DNA of 24,058 nucleotides from CAYNTH01 sp964427055 (GTDB lineage: Archaea; Aenigmatarchaeota; Aenigmatarchaeia; CG10238-14; SCSR01), in assembly GCA_964427055.1 (NCBI GenBank), contig CAYRSQ010000008.1, positions 1 to 24,058 on the forward strand, given 5' to 3'. Of the stretch, positions 1 to 8,194 are shown one piece after another. The first letter of the stretch is position 1; each line of letters begins with the position of its first letter. Below the pieces are notes generated by a model. It did not search any database, was not told the origin of the DNA, and saw only the letters and a list, made by a program, of their open reading frames with translations. The translations under genes and the position numbers were made by a program.

Positions 1-3
1 CTA

Positions 4-996
4 TCAGCGGACCCAATTTACTTCAGCTTGGTCACTTCTCCAGTTCTTTATGTACCCACTTTCATTGATACTCGTTTTTCTTCCGTTCATGTAGTCCAGC
101 ATCCCGACCCATGCAATCATTATCCCACAGTCGCCGCTGTATTTGATGTCCACTGCGTGGAATTCCGCTCCTCTTTCATTGCACATATGATTAAGCATGC
201 TCTTCAGCCGTTTATTAGCCGCTACACCCCCGACAAGCAGTAATTCATTCTTTCCGGTGTGTGCGAGCGCACGCTCGGCGACTTCGGCCAGCATCGAGAA
301 ACACGTTTCCTGAAGACTGTAGCATATGTCTTCTGGAGAGATGCCTTCTTTCACTAGTCTCTTGCAGTGTGTTATTAACCCTGAAAAACTCATGTCCATT
401 CCTTTGACCACATATGGCAATTCTATATAACTGCCATTTTCAGCAAGGTGCTCTATCTCAGGGCCTCCAGGAGATTTCAACTTCAATTCTCTAGCCACAA
501 CATCCAATGCGTTACCTATGGGTGTGTCAAGGGTCTCGCCGAATATTCTGTAATATCCCTCTTCGAATGCTATTACTTGTGTGTTCCCACCTGAAAGGTA
601 CAGAATCACCGGGTCAGATGAACTCGCTGTCAGTTTACCTATTTCTATATGCCCTAATGGGTGGTTCACTCCTATCAGGTCTATCCCATTAGAAATCGCC
701 AGGTATCTGGCCAAGGCTCCGCCGACCTTAAGGCACGGAGGGAGTCCCGGCCCTTGCGAAAATGAAATCAAATCAATGTCACCGATGCCAACCCCAGCTT
801 CCGATAGCGCATCTTGAATCAAGTTAGGTCCAACAATCGTATGGTGTTCTGCTGCCTCCCTAGGTATCATCCCTTTTCCGGGGTCAGGTCTGAACATATC
901 CTTCTTGTCAGATAGTATATTTCCATCAGAATCTATGATGCCCACTCCGAACGTGTGGGCGGTAGATTCTATTCCTATACATAACTTACGTTTCAT
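4..996 (-). CDS. kae1: Kae1/TsaD, tRNA threonylcarbamoyladenosine transferase subunit
   Basis: This is the catalytic subunit of the KEOPS complex, which transfers the threonylcarbamoyl group to A37 of ANN-decoding tRNAs. The 330-residue protein shows the ASKHA-fold features of the family: an N-terminal phosphate loop (IGIESTAHTFGVG, residues 7-19), the EHHT region near 50-53, the metal histidines H112 and H116 in NHPLGH, SGGNTQV at 135-141, GETLDTPIGNALD at 153-165, and the third metal ligand D289 in GDCGIMIAW. The length is that of a stand-alone Kae1; there is no fused Bud32 kinase. An AGGTG ribosome-binding site lies 8 nt before the ATG, and the gene diverges from hel308. The annotation is firm from the motifs. 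Confidence 0.96.
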   Translation of the reverse strand: MKRKLCIGIESTAHTFGVGIIDSDGNILSDKKDMFRPDPGKGMIPREAAEHHTIVGPNLIQDALSEAGVGIGDIDLISFSQGPGLPPCLKVGGALARYLAISNGIDLIGVNHPLGHIEIGKLTASSSDPVILYLSGGNTQVIAFEEGYYRIFGETLDTPIGNALDVVARELKLKSPGGPEIEHLAENGSYIELPYVVKGMDMSFSGLITHCKRLVKEGISPEDICYSLQETCFSMLAEVAERALAHTGKNELLLVGGVAANKRLKSMLNHMCNERGAEFHAVDIKYSGDCGIMIAWVGMLDYMNGRKTSINESGYIKNWRSDQAEVNWVR

Positions 997-1027
997 CGGA
1001 ATCGCACCTAAATAATCAGTTAATCTG

Positions 1028-1042
1028 AAATTATTAAATAAC
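1028..1042. promoter_or_regulatory. Shared AT-rich promoter between kae1 and hel308
   Basis: The TTATTAAATA stretch at 1031-1040 is a TATA-type element centred about 26 bp before the hel308 ATG at 1062, which fits a leaderless + transcript. Read on the other strand, the same near-palindromic block (TATTTAATAA) would place a kae1 start about 26 bp downstream, leaving a short leader that contains AGGTG. The role is inferred from spacing. Confidence 0.55.
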
Positions 1043-1061
1043 TCATAACAGGTTAGTGCTT

Positions 1062-3257
1062 ATGAAGATAGAAGAGCTGTCAAAGTATTCAATACCCGAG
1101 AAGTTTATATCCAAATTCATTGAAGAGGGCATAACTTCCCTGTATCCGCCTCAGGAGGATGCGATAAAGAAAGGGGTTCTCGACGGGAAGAATGTCATAC
1201 TCTCCATTCCTACCGCCTCAGGAAAAACTTTCATTGCAACCTTGGCGGCTATAGGCAAGCTGAGCAAAAAGAAGTGCAAAGTTGTATACATAGTCCCTCT
1301 TGTGGCACTGGCGAACGAAAAGTATTCTTATTACAAGAAATTATTCTCCAAAAACTGGAAGGTAGCGATGTCCGTAGGAAATCTCGATTCAGCAGCGCCT
1401 AAACTCGCGGACTACGATATGATAATATGTACTACGGAAAAATTGGATTCTTTGATAAGACATAATGTTCATTGGACAAGTGAGATAGATCTGGTTATTA
1501 TAGATGAGATACATCTGATTAACGACCAGTCTAGAGGACCGACATTAGAATTATTGATAACTCAATTAATGGGAATCGTGCCGAAAGCCCAGATATTGGG
1601 GCTCTCTGCGACCATCAGCAATTCCGATGAACTTTCAGATTGGATGAGGGCCGAACTCGTCTCAAGTGACTTCAGGCCAGTGGAGCTTTACGAGGGAGTC
1701 GCCGTCGGAAACAGGATAGAATTTTCGGAGAAAGACGGTTATGACCTGTCGGGAGCTGGACTGGAATCGTCCATAATGGAGAATACGCTGGATATGAAAA
1801 AGCAGGCAATATTTTTTGTTTCTACTAGGAGGAACGCGGAGAGTTTAGCCAAGGCCCTGTCAAAGTCGGTGAACAAAAAACTGTCGAACGGGGAGAAGGA
1901 TGAATTGTTAGAGGTTTCCAATCAAATATTGGGCGCTTTGGGGTCACCGACTTCGCAGTGCAAGAAACTTTCCGAATGCATAAAAGACGGTACGGCTTTC
2001 CATCATGCCGGACTCGTGAATTCCCAAAAGAGATTGATTGAAGACAACTTCAGGAAAGGAATTATAAAGTCCATTTCGGCAACACCGACCTTGGCGATGG
2101 GAATCAACCTTCCTGCTTTCAGGGTGATACTTCGGGACACCAAGAGATACTATAGCGGACTCGGATCCGTATACATACCAGTGATGGAGTACAAACAGAT
2201 TGCCGGAAGAGCAGGAAGACCTCAATACGATAGATTCGGAGAAGCTATACTAGTAAGCAAGGATGAAAAGGAATCCGAAAAACTCTTCGAGAGGTTCATA
2301 TCCGGAGACCCCGAGGAAATAAGGTCAAAGCTGGCCATGGAGCCAGTCCTTAGGTCGAGCATACTGGCGCTTATTTCAAATTCCACTGTAAGTTCGGAGG
2401 GAGACCTCGCCGAGTTTTTCTCTAAAACATTTTATGCTTATCAGTACGGCGACATAGATTCGATGAGAGACAAGATAGATGAAGTGCTTGAACGTCTCAT
2501 AGGATGGAATTTTATCACCAGGATCGGGGACAAAATACTTCCCACGAAAATAGGCAAAAGGGTGTCTGAACTTTACTTGGATCCGATGACAGCAGATAGG
2601 TTCATAACCGCATTGGAGACACATTCATCTAACGTGAACACGTTCGGCCTGATTCAATTAGTATCTAACACCATAGAGATGAAACCACTTATTTCGATAA
2701 CATCCAGTGACATAGTAGAGGTCAACGAGTTTCTGATCCAGAAGGAACACCTTATACTAGGATACGTTCCGGAACAGTGGGATTTGGACTTTGATGATTT
2801 CATGCGAAGTATAAAGACATCCATGTTTTTCGAGTCGTGGATGGACGAACGCCCGGAAGATTACATATTGAGGAGATTCAAGGTGGCGCCAGGAGAGATA
2901 CGATGGAGACTGCAGATAGCAGACTGGCTTCTTTATTCCATATATGAACTGGCACTTCTGCTGGGTATGAGGGACATCTTGAATGATATAAAGAAAACAA
3001 GAGTGCTTCTCAAGAATGGAATAAGGGAAGAAATTTTGCCATTGGTTCAGCTCAAGGGAATAGGCCGAGTCAGGGCACGCAAGTTGTACGATTCTGGTAT
3101 TAAGACAATAGAAAGTTTAAGGAATGTCCCGTCGGATGTGCTATCTAAGACAATAGGACCGTATACGGCATACGATGTGAAAGTTCAGCTTGGCCAGAAA
3201 GTTCAGAAGCCGGAAAAAGCGAAAAGAGTGAAACAATCAAATCTTGATAGTTTCTGA
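1062..3257 (+). CDS. hel308: Hel308-type superfamily 2 DNA helicase
   Basis: This is an ATP-dependent 3'-5' DNA helicase of the Ski2-like Hel308 family, thought to act at stalled replication forks. Visible motifs, numbered from the upstream GTG at 1056, are Walker A PTASGKT (52-58), the DEIH box (150-153), motif III SATIS (184-188) and motif VI QIAGRAGRP (381-389). A winged-helix and ratchet region follows, then a C-terminal helix-hairpin-helix (LKGIGRVRARKLYDSGI, about 670). An in-frame GTG at 1056 would add two residues; I choose the ATG at 1062 because the TATA element then sits at the leaderless distance. The stop codon lies 2 bp from the 3' end of the convergent tRNA-Pro. The length, about 731 residues, is normal for the family. 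Confidence 0.95.
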   Translation: MKIEELSKYSIPEKFISKFIEEGITSLYPPQEDAIKKGVLDGKNVILSIPTASGKTFIATLAAIGKLSKKKCKVVYIVPLVALANEKYSYYKKLFSKNWKVAMSVGNLDSAAPKLADYDMIICTTEKLDSLIRHNVHWTSEIDLVIIDEIHLINDQSRGPTLELLITQLMGIVPKAQILGLSATISNSDELSDWMRAELVSSDFRPVELYEGVAVGNRIEFSEKDGYDLSGAGLESSIMENTLDMKKQAIFFVSTRRNAESLAKALSKSVNKKLSNGEKDELLEVSNQILGALGSPTSQCKKLSECIKDGTAFHHAGLVNSQKRLIEDNFRKGIIKSISATPTLAMGINLPAFRVILRDTKRYYSGLGSVYIPVMEYKQIAGRAGRPQYDRFGEAILVSKDEKESEKLFERFISGDPEEIRSKLAMEPVLRSSILALISNSTVSSEGDLAEFFSKTFYAYQYGDIDSMRDKIDEVLERLIGWNFITRIGDKILPTKIGKRVSELYLDPMTADRFITALETHSSNVNTFGLIQLVSNTIEMKPLISITSSDIVEVNEFLIQKEHLILGYVPEQWDLDFDDFMRSIKTSMFFESWMDERPEDYILRRFKVAPGEIRWRLQIADWLLYSIYELALLLGMRDILNDIKKTRVLLKNGIREEILPLVQLKGIGRVRARKLYDSGIKTIESLRNVPSDVLSKTIGPYTAYDVKVQLGQKVQKPEKAKRVKQSNLDSF

Positions 3258-3259
3258 CA

Positions 3260-3334
3260 TGGGGTTGCTGGGATTTGAACCCAGGCCTGAGGCACCCGAG
3301 GCCCCGATCCTAGACCAAACTAGACGACAACCCC
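3260..3334 (-). tRNA. tRNA-Pro (anticodon CGG)
   Basis: The minus strand folds into a complete cloverleaf. The acceptor is GGGGTTG paired with CAACCCC, and the D arm is GTCT/GGAT. The anticodon stem GGGGC/GCCTC encloses the loop CTCGGGT, with U33 and anticodon CGG. The T arm is CTGGG-TTCAAAT-CCCAG, and the discriminator base is A. The CCA end is not encoded and no intron is seen. Only 4 bp separate its 5' end from the stop of the upstream methyltransferase, so it probably lacks its own promoter and is processed from that transcript. Confidence 0.95.
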
Positions 3335-3338
3335 TTCA

Positions 3339-3893
3339 TTAGAATTTTTTGGCGAATGTCAAGAAGCCAGTGTGCATGATTCCTTTAGTTTCCGGTCTCA
3401 GGGTGTGTTCACTCTTCCATTCTCTGACTATGCTTTCCACTATTCGGATGTTCCTAAACTTATGTTTCTTAATCTCTTTGATTGCACCAAAAAGATGGTC
3501 CACGGTAGGGGAATAGACAAACAGCACGCCTCCTTTCTTCAAACTGAGTTCGGCTAGTCCTATAACCTTCACAGCATCCTTGAGGTCCAGAGTGATCAAG
3601 TCTACATTTTTTTCCTTTATACCGTTGGTCACATCCGCCTTCCTCAATATTATATTACTCAGTCCAGATACTTTGATGTTCTCCTTGACAAGCTTCACGA
3701 ACCTTTCGTCTTTCTCATAAGTGTACACCTTTCCCGGATTCAGGTATTTCGCAAGGAACATTGCCAGGAATCCGCTCCCGCTTCCGGCATCGACTACTTT
3801 ACTCCCAGGTTCAGTTTTGCTGTACGCCAGAATGATTGCCGCGTCTTTGGGAGTTATTATTTGCGGTCCACGTTTGAGATTTTTGTCTGGCAT
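3339..3893 (-). CDS. TrmI-like tRNA (adenine-N1) methyltransferase, short form
   Basis: This is a class I S-adenosylmethionine methyltransferase of 184 residues. RGPQIITPKDAA (8-19) matches the segment joining the N-terminal domain to the catalytic domain in TrmI, the m1A57/58 tRNA methyltransferase. The AdoMet motif VVDAGSGSGF, an acidic YEKDERF ribose-binding segment and a TLDL motif IV follow, and the tail HTGFLTFAKK is also TrmI-like. Family members usually have about 250 residues with an N-terminal domain of about 70 residues; that domain is absent here. The upstream htpX stop is only 4 bp away, which leaves no room for an extension. It lies between htpX and tRNA-Pro in one apparent transcription unit. 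The specificity is inferred; a related small-RNA methyltransferase is possible. Confidence 0.8.
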   Translation of the reverse strand: MPDKNLKRGPQIITPKDAAIILAYSKTEPGSKVVDAGSGSGFLAMFLAKYLNPGKVYTYEKDERFVKLVKENIKVSGLSNIILRKADVTNGIKEKNVDLITLDLKDAVKVIGLAELSLKKGGVLFVYSPTVDHLFGAIKEIKKHKFRNIRIVESIVREWKSEHTLRPETKGIMHTGFLTFAKKF

Positions 3894-3897
3894 GGAA

Positions 3898-4842
3898 CTA
3901 CCTATCCCTCATTTCGAGTAAAGCCTGTATTCTTTTATATGTAAGTGGATGTGTCCTGAAAATTTCCCCAATCCGCATGAACAAATTGGATTTCTCCCAT
4001 TTCATGGCGGATTCGATTTCTTTTTCATTCAAGTCCAGCTTCATATGGCTCTCGCGCAACATAGAAACATCCATTTTAGACGTCATGGGGTCTGCTATAT
4101 AGAAAGACCTTACGGCGACGTTTTCCCCTTTGTCTGAAATGCTGAGACCGTATGTTATTTTAGCCAGCGCATTTGCAAGAAACACGGGATTGACATTCTC
4201 GCCCGCAAATCTGTCACTGTAGTACTCCCTCAACCTGCTCAGCGAGAGCACCAAGAGATTCGTTATGAAATATACCAGGAAAGCCGCGACGCCAACCAGA
4301 ATCGCCGATCCGCTCTGCTTCCTGTCGTTTTTACTCGGCGCGAAAACGGAAAACCTTGCTATATAATATGCTATCACTGGAATGGCAGAGACAGCAGTCA
4401 TGACTATCATGTCCATGTGTTTGATGTGTCCGATTTCATGCGCCACCACCGCTTTCACTTCGTCGTTAGTGAGAGATTTGAGCAGACCCGCTGTCACGGC
4501 AAGCGTCGCCGAACTCGGAGTCCTTCCGAACACGAACGCATTGGGTCCACCAGACCGGACTATGGCTATCCTCGGCACGGGCACCTTGTTCTTCCTGCAG
4601 ATTTCCACGATAGACTGTTGCAACCACGGATATTCGTCTCTTTCAAGAAGCCGCATGTTGGTCGTCCACCAGATTATCCTTGGTCCCACAGCCCACTGCA
4701 GGAAAACTATCACAAGCGCCAGGATGACAACCCAAGACCACGACAGTCCGTAATAGTATCCAAATGCCGCTACGATACCAAACAGTAGTCCGAACATCAC
4801 TGTGAGCGTGAGCGCCATCGTCAATAATAATTTCATTGCCAT
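3898..4842 (-). CDS. htpX: HtpX-family membrane zinc metalloprotease
   Basis: This is an integral membrane M48 peptidase thought to take part in quality control of membrane proteins. Two N-terminal membrane segments (about residues 5-28 and 36-55) precede the catalytic HEIGH zinc site (135-139). A second hydrophobic pair lies around 143-165 and 180-202, and the third zinc ligand is probably E206 in LREYYSDR. The RTHPL segment near the C terminus is also typical of HtpX. The length of 314 residues is close to the family norm. A TATA-like element at 4869-4878 fits a very short or absent leader. It heads a unit with the TrmI-like gene and tRNA-Pro and diverges from nop5. Confidence 0.93.
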   Translation of the reverse strand: MAMKLLLTMALTLTVMFGLLFGIVAAFGYYYGLSWSWVVILALVIVFLQWAVGPRIIWWTTNMRLLERDEYPWLQQSIVEICRKNKVPVPRIAIVRSGGPNAFVFGRTPSSATLAVTAGLLKSLTNDEVKAVVAHEIGHIKHMDMIVMTAVSAIPVIAYYIARFSVFAPSKNDRKQSGSAILVGVAAFLVYFITNLLVLSLSRLREYYSDRFAGENVNPVFLANALAKITYGLSISDKGENVAVRSFYIADPMTSKMDVSMLRESHMKLDLNEKEIESAMKWEKSNLFMRIGEIFRTHPLTYKRIQALLEMRDR

Positions 4843-4868
4843 TTAAACATCGAACCCTTCAATACTAT

Positions 4869-4890
4869 GATTTTAAACTAACATTTAAAG
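4869..4890. promoter_or_regulatory. Divergent TATA elements for htpX (-) and nop5 (+)
   Basis: GTTTAAAATC on the minus strand (4869-4878) lies about 27-30 bp before the htpX start. ATTTAAAG on the plus strand (4883-4890) lies about 26 bp before the nop5 ATG at 4914. Both are placed as archaeal TATA boxes for nearly leaderless transcripts. Confidence 0.6.
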
Positions 4891-4913
4891 TTTTACTAAC
4901 TAAATAAGAAACT

Positions 4914-5966
4914 ATGGAAGCGAAGATAGTCACTACATACATAGGAATATTCGGTATTGACGAAAAAAAAGAAGAGATAATAACATTTGAGAAGTTCGGG
5001 AAGAACCCAGAAGAGGTCGCAGGGAAACTGAAGCTTTCTGGATCCGGGTATATAGACGAAGAGAGAAAGGTCAAGGAACGACTGGAGAAGGAAGGATACG
5101 ACATTATAGAGAAAGGCAAGAGTGATTTCATAAATAAGCTTCTTCCTAAATTTGCGGTTGAAAAGGGCATTGTAAAAACTGCCGCGGAATTCAACCAGAT
5201 TATCAGTAAGGTTAATGTGGAGCTCACTAAAGCGAGGATAAGGGAGTCTGTAGGCAAGGACAAACTGATAATACAACTTATAGGTGCCATAGATGAGCTT
5301 GACAAGTCGACCAACATCCTAGCAGAAAGACTGATGGAGTGGTACGGCCTTCATTTTCCTGAGATGGCAAAACTAGTAAGGAACAACGAGAAATATGCAG
5401 AGATAGTCGGAAAATTCGGATACAGGAACAATATAGACCACCCGGAACTTTCTTATTACAGAGAAAAGAGCATGGGAATGGAATTCGACAAGAAGGATTC
5501 CGAGGCTGTTAAAATGTTCGCGCAGGAGATAAGCGAACTTTATGAGTTGAGGTCCAGAGTGATGGATTACATGGACGAAGTTTTGAAAGAGATAGCTCCG
5601 AACACCAGAGAGATAGCTGGTCCGATGCTTGCTGCAAAACTTATATCACTCTCCGGCGGACTGGATAAGCTTGCCAGGATGCCTTCGAGCACGATACAGC
5701 TGCTTGGGGCAGAAAAGGCACTTTTCAGGCACTTGAAAGGTAAAGGGAAGAGTCCTAAGCACGGTGTGATAATAATGCATCCGTATGTCCAGAAAGCGCC
5801 AAAGGCACTCAGTGGGAAACTCTCAAGGGTCATATCATCCAAGATATCAATCGCCGCTAAGCTTGACCAGTATTCTGACAAACACAATGAAAAGGAACTT
5901 AAGAAAGACTTGGATGAGAAGGTGAAAGAGATATTGGGAAGAACCGTCAAGAAGCGGGGTCGTTGA
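4914..5966 (+). CDS. nop5: Nop5 (Nop56/58), box C/D RNP scaffold protein
   Basis: This is the core scaffold of box C/D ribonucleoproteins. It bridges L7Ae-bound guide RNA and fibrillarin for 2'-O-methylation of rRNA and tRNA. The 350-residue protein has the N-terminal fibrillarin-binding domain, a central helical coiled-coil region (about 100-230) and the C-terminal Nop domain with the diagnostic GAEKALFRHLK and PKHG signature (265-284). The C terminus is lysine- and arginine-rich (VKKRGR). The start is leaderless, 26 bp after a TATA element. The fibrillarin ATG follows its stop codon directly, so the two are made from one mRNA. L7Ae, the third partner, is encoded at 17421-17768. Confidence 0.96.
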   Translation: MEAKIVTTYIGIFGIDEKKEEIITFEKFGKNPEEVAGKLKLSGSGYIDEERKVKERLEKEGYDIIEKGKSDFINKLLPKFAVEKGIVKTAAEFNQIISKVNVELTKARIRESVGKDKLIIQLIGAIDELDKSTNILAERLMEWYGLHFPEMAKLVRNNEKYAEIVGKFGYRNNIDHPELSYYREKSMGMEFDKKDSEAVKMFAQEISELYELRSRVMDYMDEVLKEIAPNTREIAGPMLAAKLISLSGGLDKLARMPSSTIQLLGAEKALFRHLKGKGKSPKHGVIIMHPYVQKAPKALSGKLSRVISSKISIAAKLDQYSDKHNEKELKKDLDEKVKEILGRTVKKRGR

Positions 5967-6650
5967 ATGTCTTACAGTAAGATAACTGCATACAAGGATT
6001 TTGACGGCGTATATCTCATAGGGAACAAATTCGCAACCCTGAATCTGGTTCCTGGTAAAACAGTATACGGCGAAGAGACAGTAAAATCGGGTAAGAAAGA
6101 GTATAGAATATGGGACGTTTATAGAAGTAAACCAGCCGCTGCCATGAAGAAAAAATTGAAAATTTTTCCCTTGAAGAAAGGCATGTCAGTTCTCTATTTG
6201 GGCGCGGCTTCCGGCACGACAGTTTCTCATTTTTCTGATATAGTCGGAAAGGAAGGAATGATATACGGGATTGAAATAGCCGAACGGGTACTGAGAGACC
6301 TCATACCTCATGCAGAGATAAGGAAAAACATAGTTCCGATTCTAGGCGACGCCAGGAAACCGGAAGAATATGCCAACATGATATTCGGAGGAATCGACAT
6401 GATATTTGAGGATGTGGCTAGCAAAGATCAGATACCACTACTTATCCGGAATGCCGAGAAGTTTTTGGAAAAGGGAGGATACGCCATGATAGCGATAAAA
6501 TCCCAGAGTATAGATGTGACTGAATCGCCAAGAAAAATATATAGAGAATGTTTGTCAGAACTCAAGGAACATTTTGAGATAGTGGATAAGGTCGAGCTCG
6601 ACCCATATGAGAAAATGCATTTGTTCGTAGTACTGAAATATAACAAATAA
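5967..6650 (+). CDS. flpA: Fibrillarin, box C/D 2'-O-methyltransferase
   Basis: This is the catalytic subunit of the box C/D RNP, methylating RNA at 2'-hydroxyls with S-adenosylmethionine. The 227-residue length matches archaeal fibrillarin. Seen in the sequence are the AdoMet loop VLYLGAASGTTVSHFSDIVG (about 75-94, residues LGAASGTT), the following GIE, the acidic EDVA segment and the catalytic lysine region AIKSQSID. The ATG directly abuts the nop5 TGA, implying coupled translation. A strong hairpin begins at the base after its stop. Confidence 0.97.
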   Translation: MSYSKITAYKDFDGVYLIGNKFATLNLVPGKTVYGEETVKSGKKEYRIWDVYRSKPAAAMKKKLKIFPLKKGMSVLYLGAASGTTVSHFSDIVGKEGMIYGIEIAERVLRDLIPHAEIRKNIVPILGDARKPEEYANMIFGGIDMIFEDVASKDQIPLLIRNAEKFLEKGGYAMIAIKSQSIDVTESPRKIYRECLSELKEHFEIVDKVELDPYEKMHLFVVLKYNK

Positions 6651-6715
6651 TCGGTGAGGATGAGGACGCAAAAAATCGATTTCCTCGTGGGATTAGTCCT
6701 TTCCTCACCTACCGA
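6651..6715. other. Long bulged hairpin directly after fibrillarin (terminator or small RNA candidate)
   Basis: Three paired blocks form one 14-bp stem: TCGGT (6651-6655) with ACCGA (6711-6715), AGG (6657-6659) with CCT (6708-6710), and TGAGGA (6661-6666) with TCCTCA (6702-6707). Only G6656 and A6660 are bulged. The 35-nt apical part contains GGA-TTAG-TCC and the palindrome AAATCGATTT. There are no clear box C/D or H/ACA signatures and no T-run on the + strand. It could be a 3'-end structure of the nop5-fibrillarin mRNA or an independent RNA on either strand. Confidence 0.4.
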
Positions 6716-6721
6716 ACCCAA

Positions 6722-6736
6722 GGCAAATTAAAAAAG
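6722..6736 (-). terminator. Poly-T stretch ending the minus-strand microprotein unit
   Basis: On the minus strand CTTTTTTAATTT follows the stop of the 31-codon ORF by one base. T-rich tracts like this are typical archaeal termination sites. The assignment is by composition and position only. Confidence 0.45.
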
Positions 6737-6832
6737 TTATAAAAATTTTCTATGACTGGGGATGAATTTTCCTTTCATAGCGTTGATTCTCCCAGTTCTT
6801 TCATCAAATCCAATGCTAGTTATCTCTAACAT
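6737..6832 (-). CDS. Predicted 31-residue microprotein
   Basis: This short ORF starts with ATG at 6832-6830 and ends with TAA at 6739-6737, encoding 31 residues that begin MLEITSIGFDERTGR and end HRKFL. The support is the very strong GGAGGTG ribosome-binding site, 5 nt before the ATG. It sits immediately behind the stop of the zinc-ribbon gene, so the two form a tight bicistron, and a T-run follows the stop. I do not recognise the product. It has a polar start, a basic end and no membrane segment. The strength of the start site makes real translation likely; the role is unknown. Confidence 0.6.
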   Translation of the reverse strand: MLEITSIGFDERTGRINAMKGKFIPSHRKFL

Positions 6833-6847
6833 ATTTACACCTCCAAT

Positions 6848-7048
6848 TTATCTGAACTGCAGTATGCCAGGTCTATAGTACAATCCAGCGTTTAGACCGA
6901 CGATAGTCTTCTGGTCTTCATGCGGAACCTTAGCGATGGGTAATTGGTCAAGGTAACTCCTTCCGCAACTTTTGCAGAACACTCTCTTATGATCGTGTCC
7001 GTCGACAAATTTCATCACGCGATGGGATTTGCATCTTATGCAGTTCAT
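6848..7048 (-). CDS. Small zinc-ribbon protein of unknown function (66 aa)
   Basis: The 66-residue protein has a zinc ribbon formed by C3-x2-C6 and C25-x2-C28, with K/R/H residues between the pairs (RCKSHRVMKF, HDHKRVF). This is the look of small archaeal nucleic-acid-binding or adaptor ribbons. The rest, including a Y-Y-R-P-G-I tail, matches nothing I recognise. AAGGTG 7 nt before the ATG supports the start. It lies 72 bp downstream of the DHH gene, on the same strand, and is followed by the 31-codon ORF. I infer nucleic-acid binding only from the ribbon. Confidence 0.75.
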   Translation of the reverse strand: MNCIRCKSHRVMKFVDGHDHKRVFCKSCGRSYLDQLPIAKVPHEDQKTIVGLNAGLYYRPGILQFR

Positions 7049-7120
7049 TATTCACACCTTATAGAATAAGTTTGGGCCGTATGGTATACCCCTTTTTCGA
7101 GGGAGCACACTTCCGATGAG

Positions 7121-8194
7121 TTATTTTCTTAGGGAACTGAGTTCTTTTATCAGTCTCTCTTTGAAAGGTTTTAATTCTGTTATCTTGATGGATCCTCCGG
7201 CTGCATGTCTGTGCCCTCCACCGATGCCGAATTTTTCCATCAATTTGCCAAGATGTATGGTACCTAGCTGGTATCTTGCGTGTATTTTGAAAATGTCTCC
7301 TCTCTTCTCCAGCAGGAAGATTATTTTGTCTTTGTGTTCAGTGCTCACACGGGTAATCAGAGGGCCACCTACTTTTTTTATGGAGGGCCGTATCGTGGAA
7401 ATTATTATATCACCGAATTCTTCAGAATTCTTCCAAAATTCCTTTTCAGTCGCTTCGTAAATTTCACCGAACTTCCTGTCGGCCTCCTTTAGTCTATAAT
7501 CTGATTTTATATCGTCCAGACCACGAGCCTCTACGAGCAGTTTCAGTATGTCTGACGGTTTCATGGATTCTTTGTAGTCCAAATCGGCCAACAATATCGC
7601 ACTATATAATATGTTTCCCACTCTCCAGAATTCGGTCTTTGGGACATCGTCCTTCTCCCTAGCATCGGTCCATTTGTCCATAAGGTCCCTGCAGTCTTCG
7701 TACGCGTAGTCCCCTGCGGTTCCGAGCACGGCTAGCCATTCATGTTCTTTCATGTCAGTTATTCCAGAAAGGAATTTATACGAGACATAACTCGCCGGCT
7801 GGTATATCTCCTCGTCCTTGAATCTAGGGTTTATGTAGATTATATTTTTGCCGTTGAGGTTTTTTCTAGGTATGTGATGATCCAGTATCAACAGTTTCGC
7901 ATCAAATCCATTCAGGCGCCCTTTAAGTTGCGGGATGTCTATGTCGACTATGATGATTTTGTCATATTCGCGGGCTTTTTCGGTTTCAAGGAAAGGCTCA
8001 ATCTGGCCGACATCCATGTCGATGGCATCTACGTTATTGATGTTGAGTTTTTTCAGCCCGATGATGAACAAGGCAGCCGAAGAATAACCGTCTATGTCGG
8101 AATGATGCAGTAGAAGGACCCTTTCAGAATCGGCCAGATTCTTTATGAACTCTTGACCATCTTCGACAAGCTGTTCAAAATCCTGGCTATTCAT
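7121..8194 (-). CDS. DHH-family phosphoesterase (RecJ-like nuclease)
   Basis: This is a DHH/DHHA1 metal-dependent phosphoesterase, the superfamily of RecJ exonucleases, nano-RNases and cyclic-dinucleotide phosphodiesterases. All motifs are present (numbering from this start): motif I HHSDIDG (about 30-36), motif II VDID (about 83-86), DHH (105-107), motif IV GTAGDYA (about 158-164), and the DHHA1 GGGHRHAAGG substrate loop near 325-334. I start at ATG 8194 because it overlaps the end of the HD gene (ATGAATAG) and has AGGA 6 nt upstream; an adjacent ATG at 8197 is equivalent, and an upstream start at 8233 lies inside the HD gene. The overlap with an HD hydrolase suggests joint nucleic-acid or nucleotide turnover. 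The exact substrate cannot be read from the sequence. Confidence 0.9.
   Translation of the reverse strand: MNSQDFEQLVEDGQEFIKNLADSERVLLLHHSDIDGYSSAALFIIGLKKLNINNVDAIDMDVGQIEPFLETEKAREYDKIIIVDIDIPQLKGRLNGFDAKLLILDHHIPRKNLNGKNIIYINPRFKDEEIYQPASYVSYKFLSGITDMKEHEWLAVLGTAGDYAYEDCRDLMDKWTDAREKDDVPKTEFWRVGNILYSAILLADLDYKESMKPSDILKLLVEARGLDDIKSDYRLKEADRKFGEIYEATEKEFWKNSEEFGDIIISTIRPSIKKVGGPLITRVSTEHKDKIIFLLEKRGDIFKIHARYQLGTIHLGKLMEKFGIGGGHRHAAGGSIKITELKPFKERLIKELSSLRK

Noticed and set aside
6751..6800. Hairpins resembling a box C/D or H/ACA guide RNA on the + strand
   Set aside because: The inverted repeats fall inside the 31-codon ORF with a strong ribosome-binding site, and no proper C, D or ACA boxes are present.
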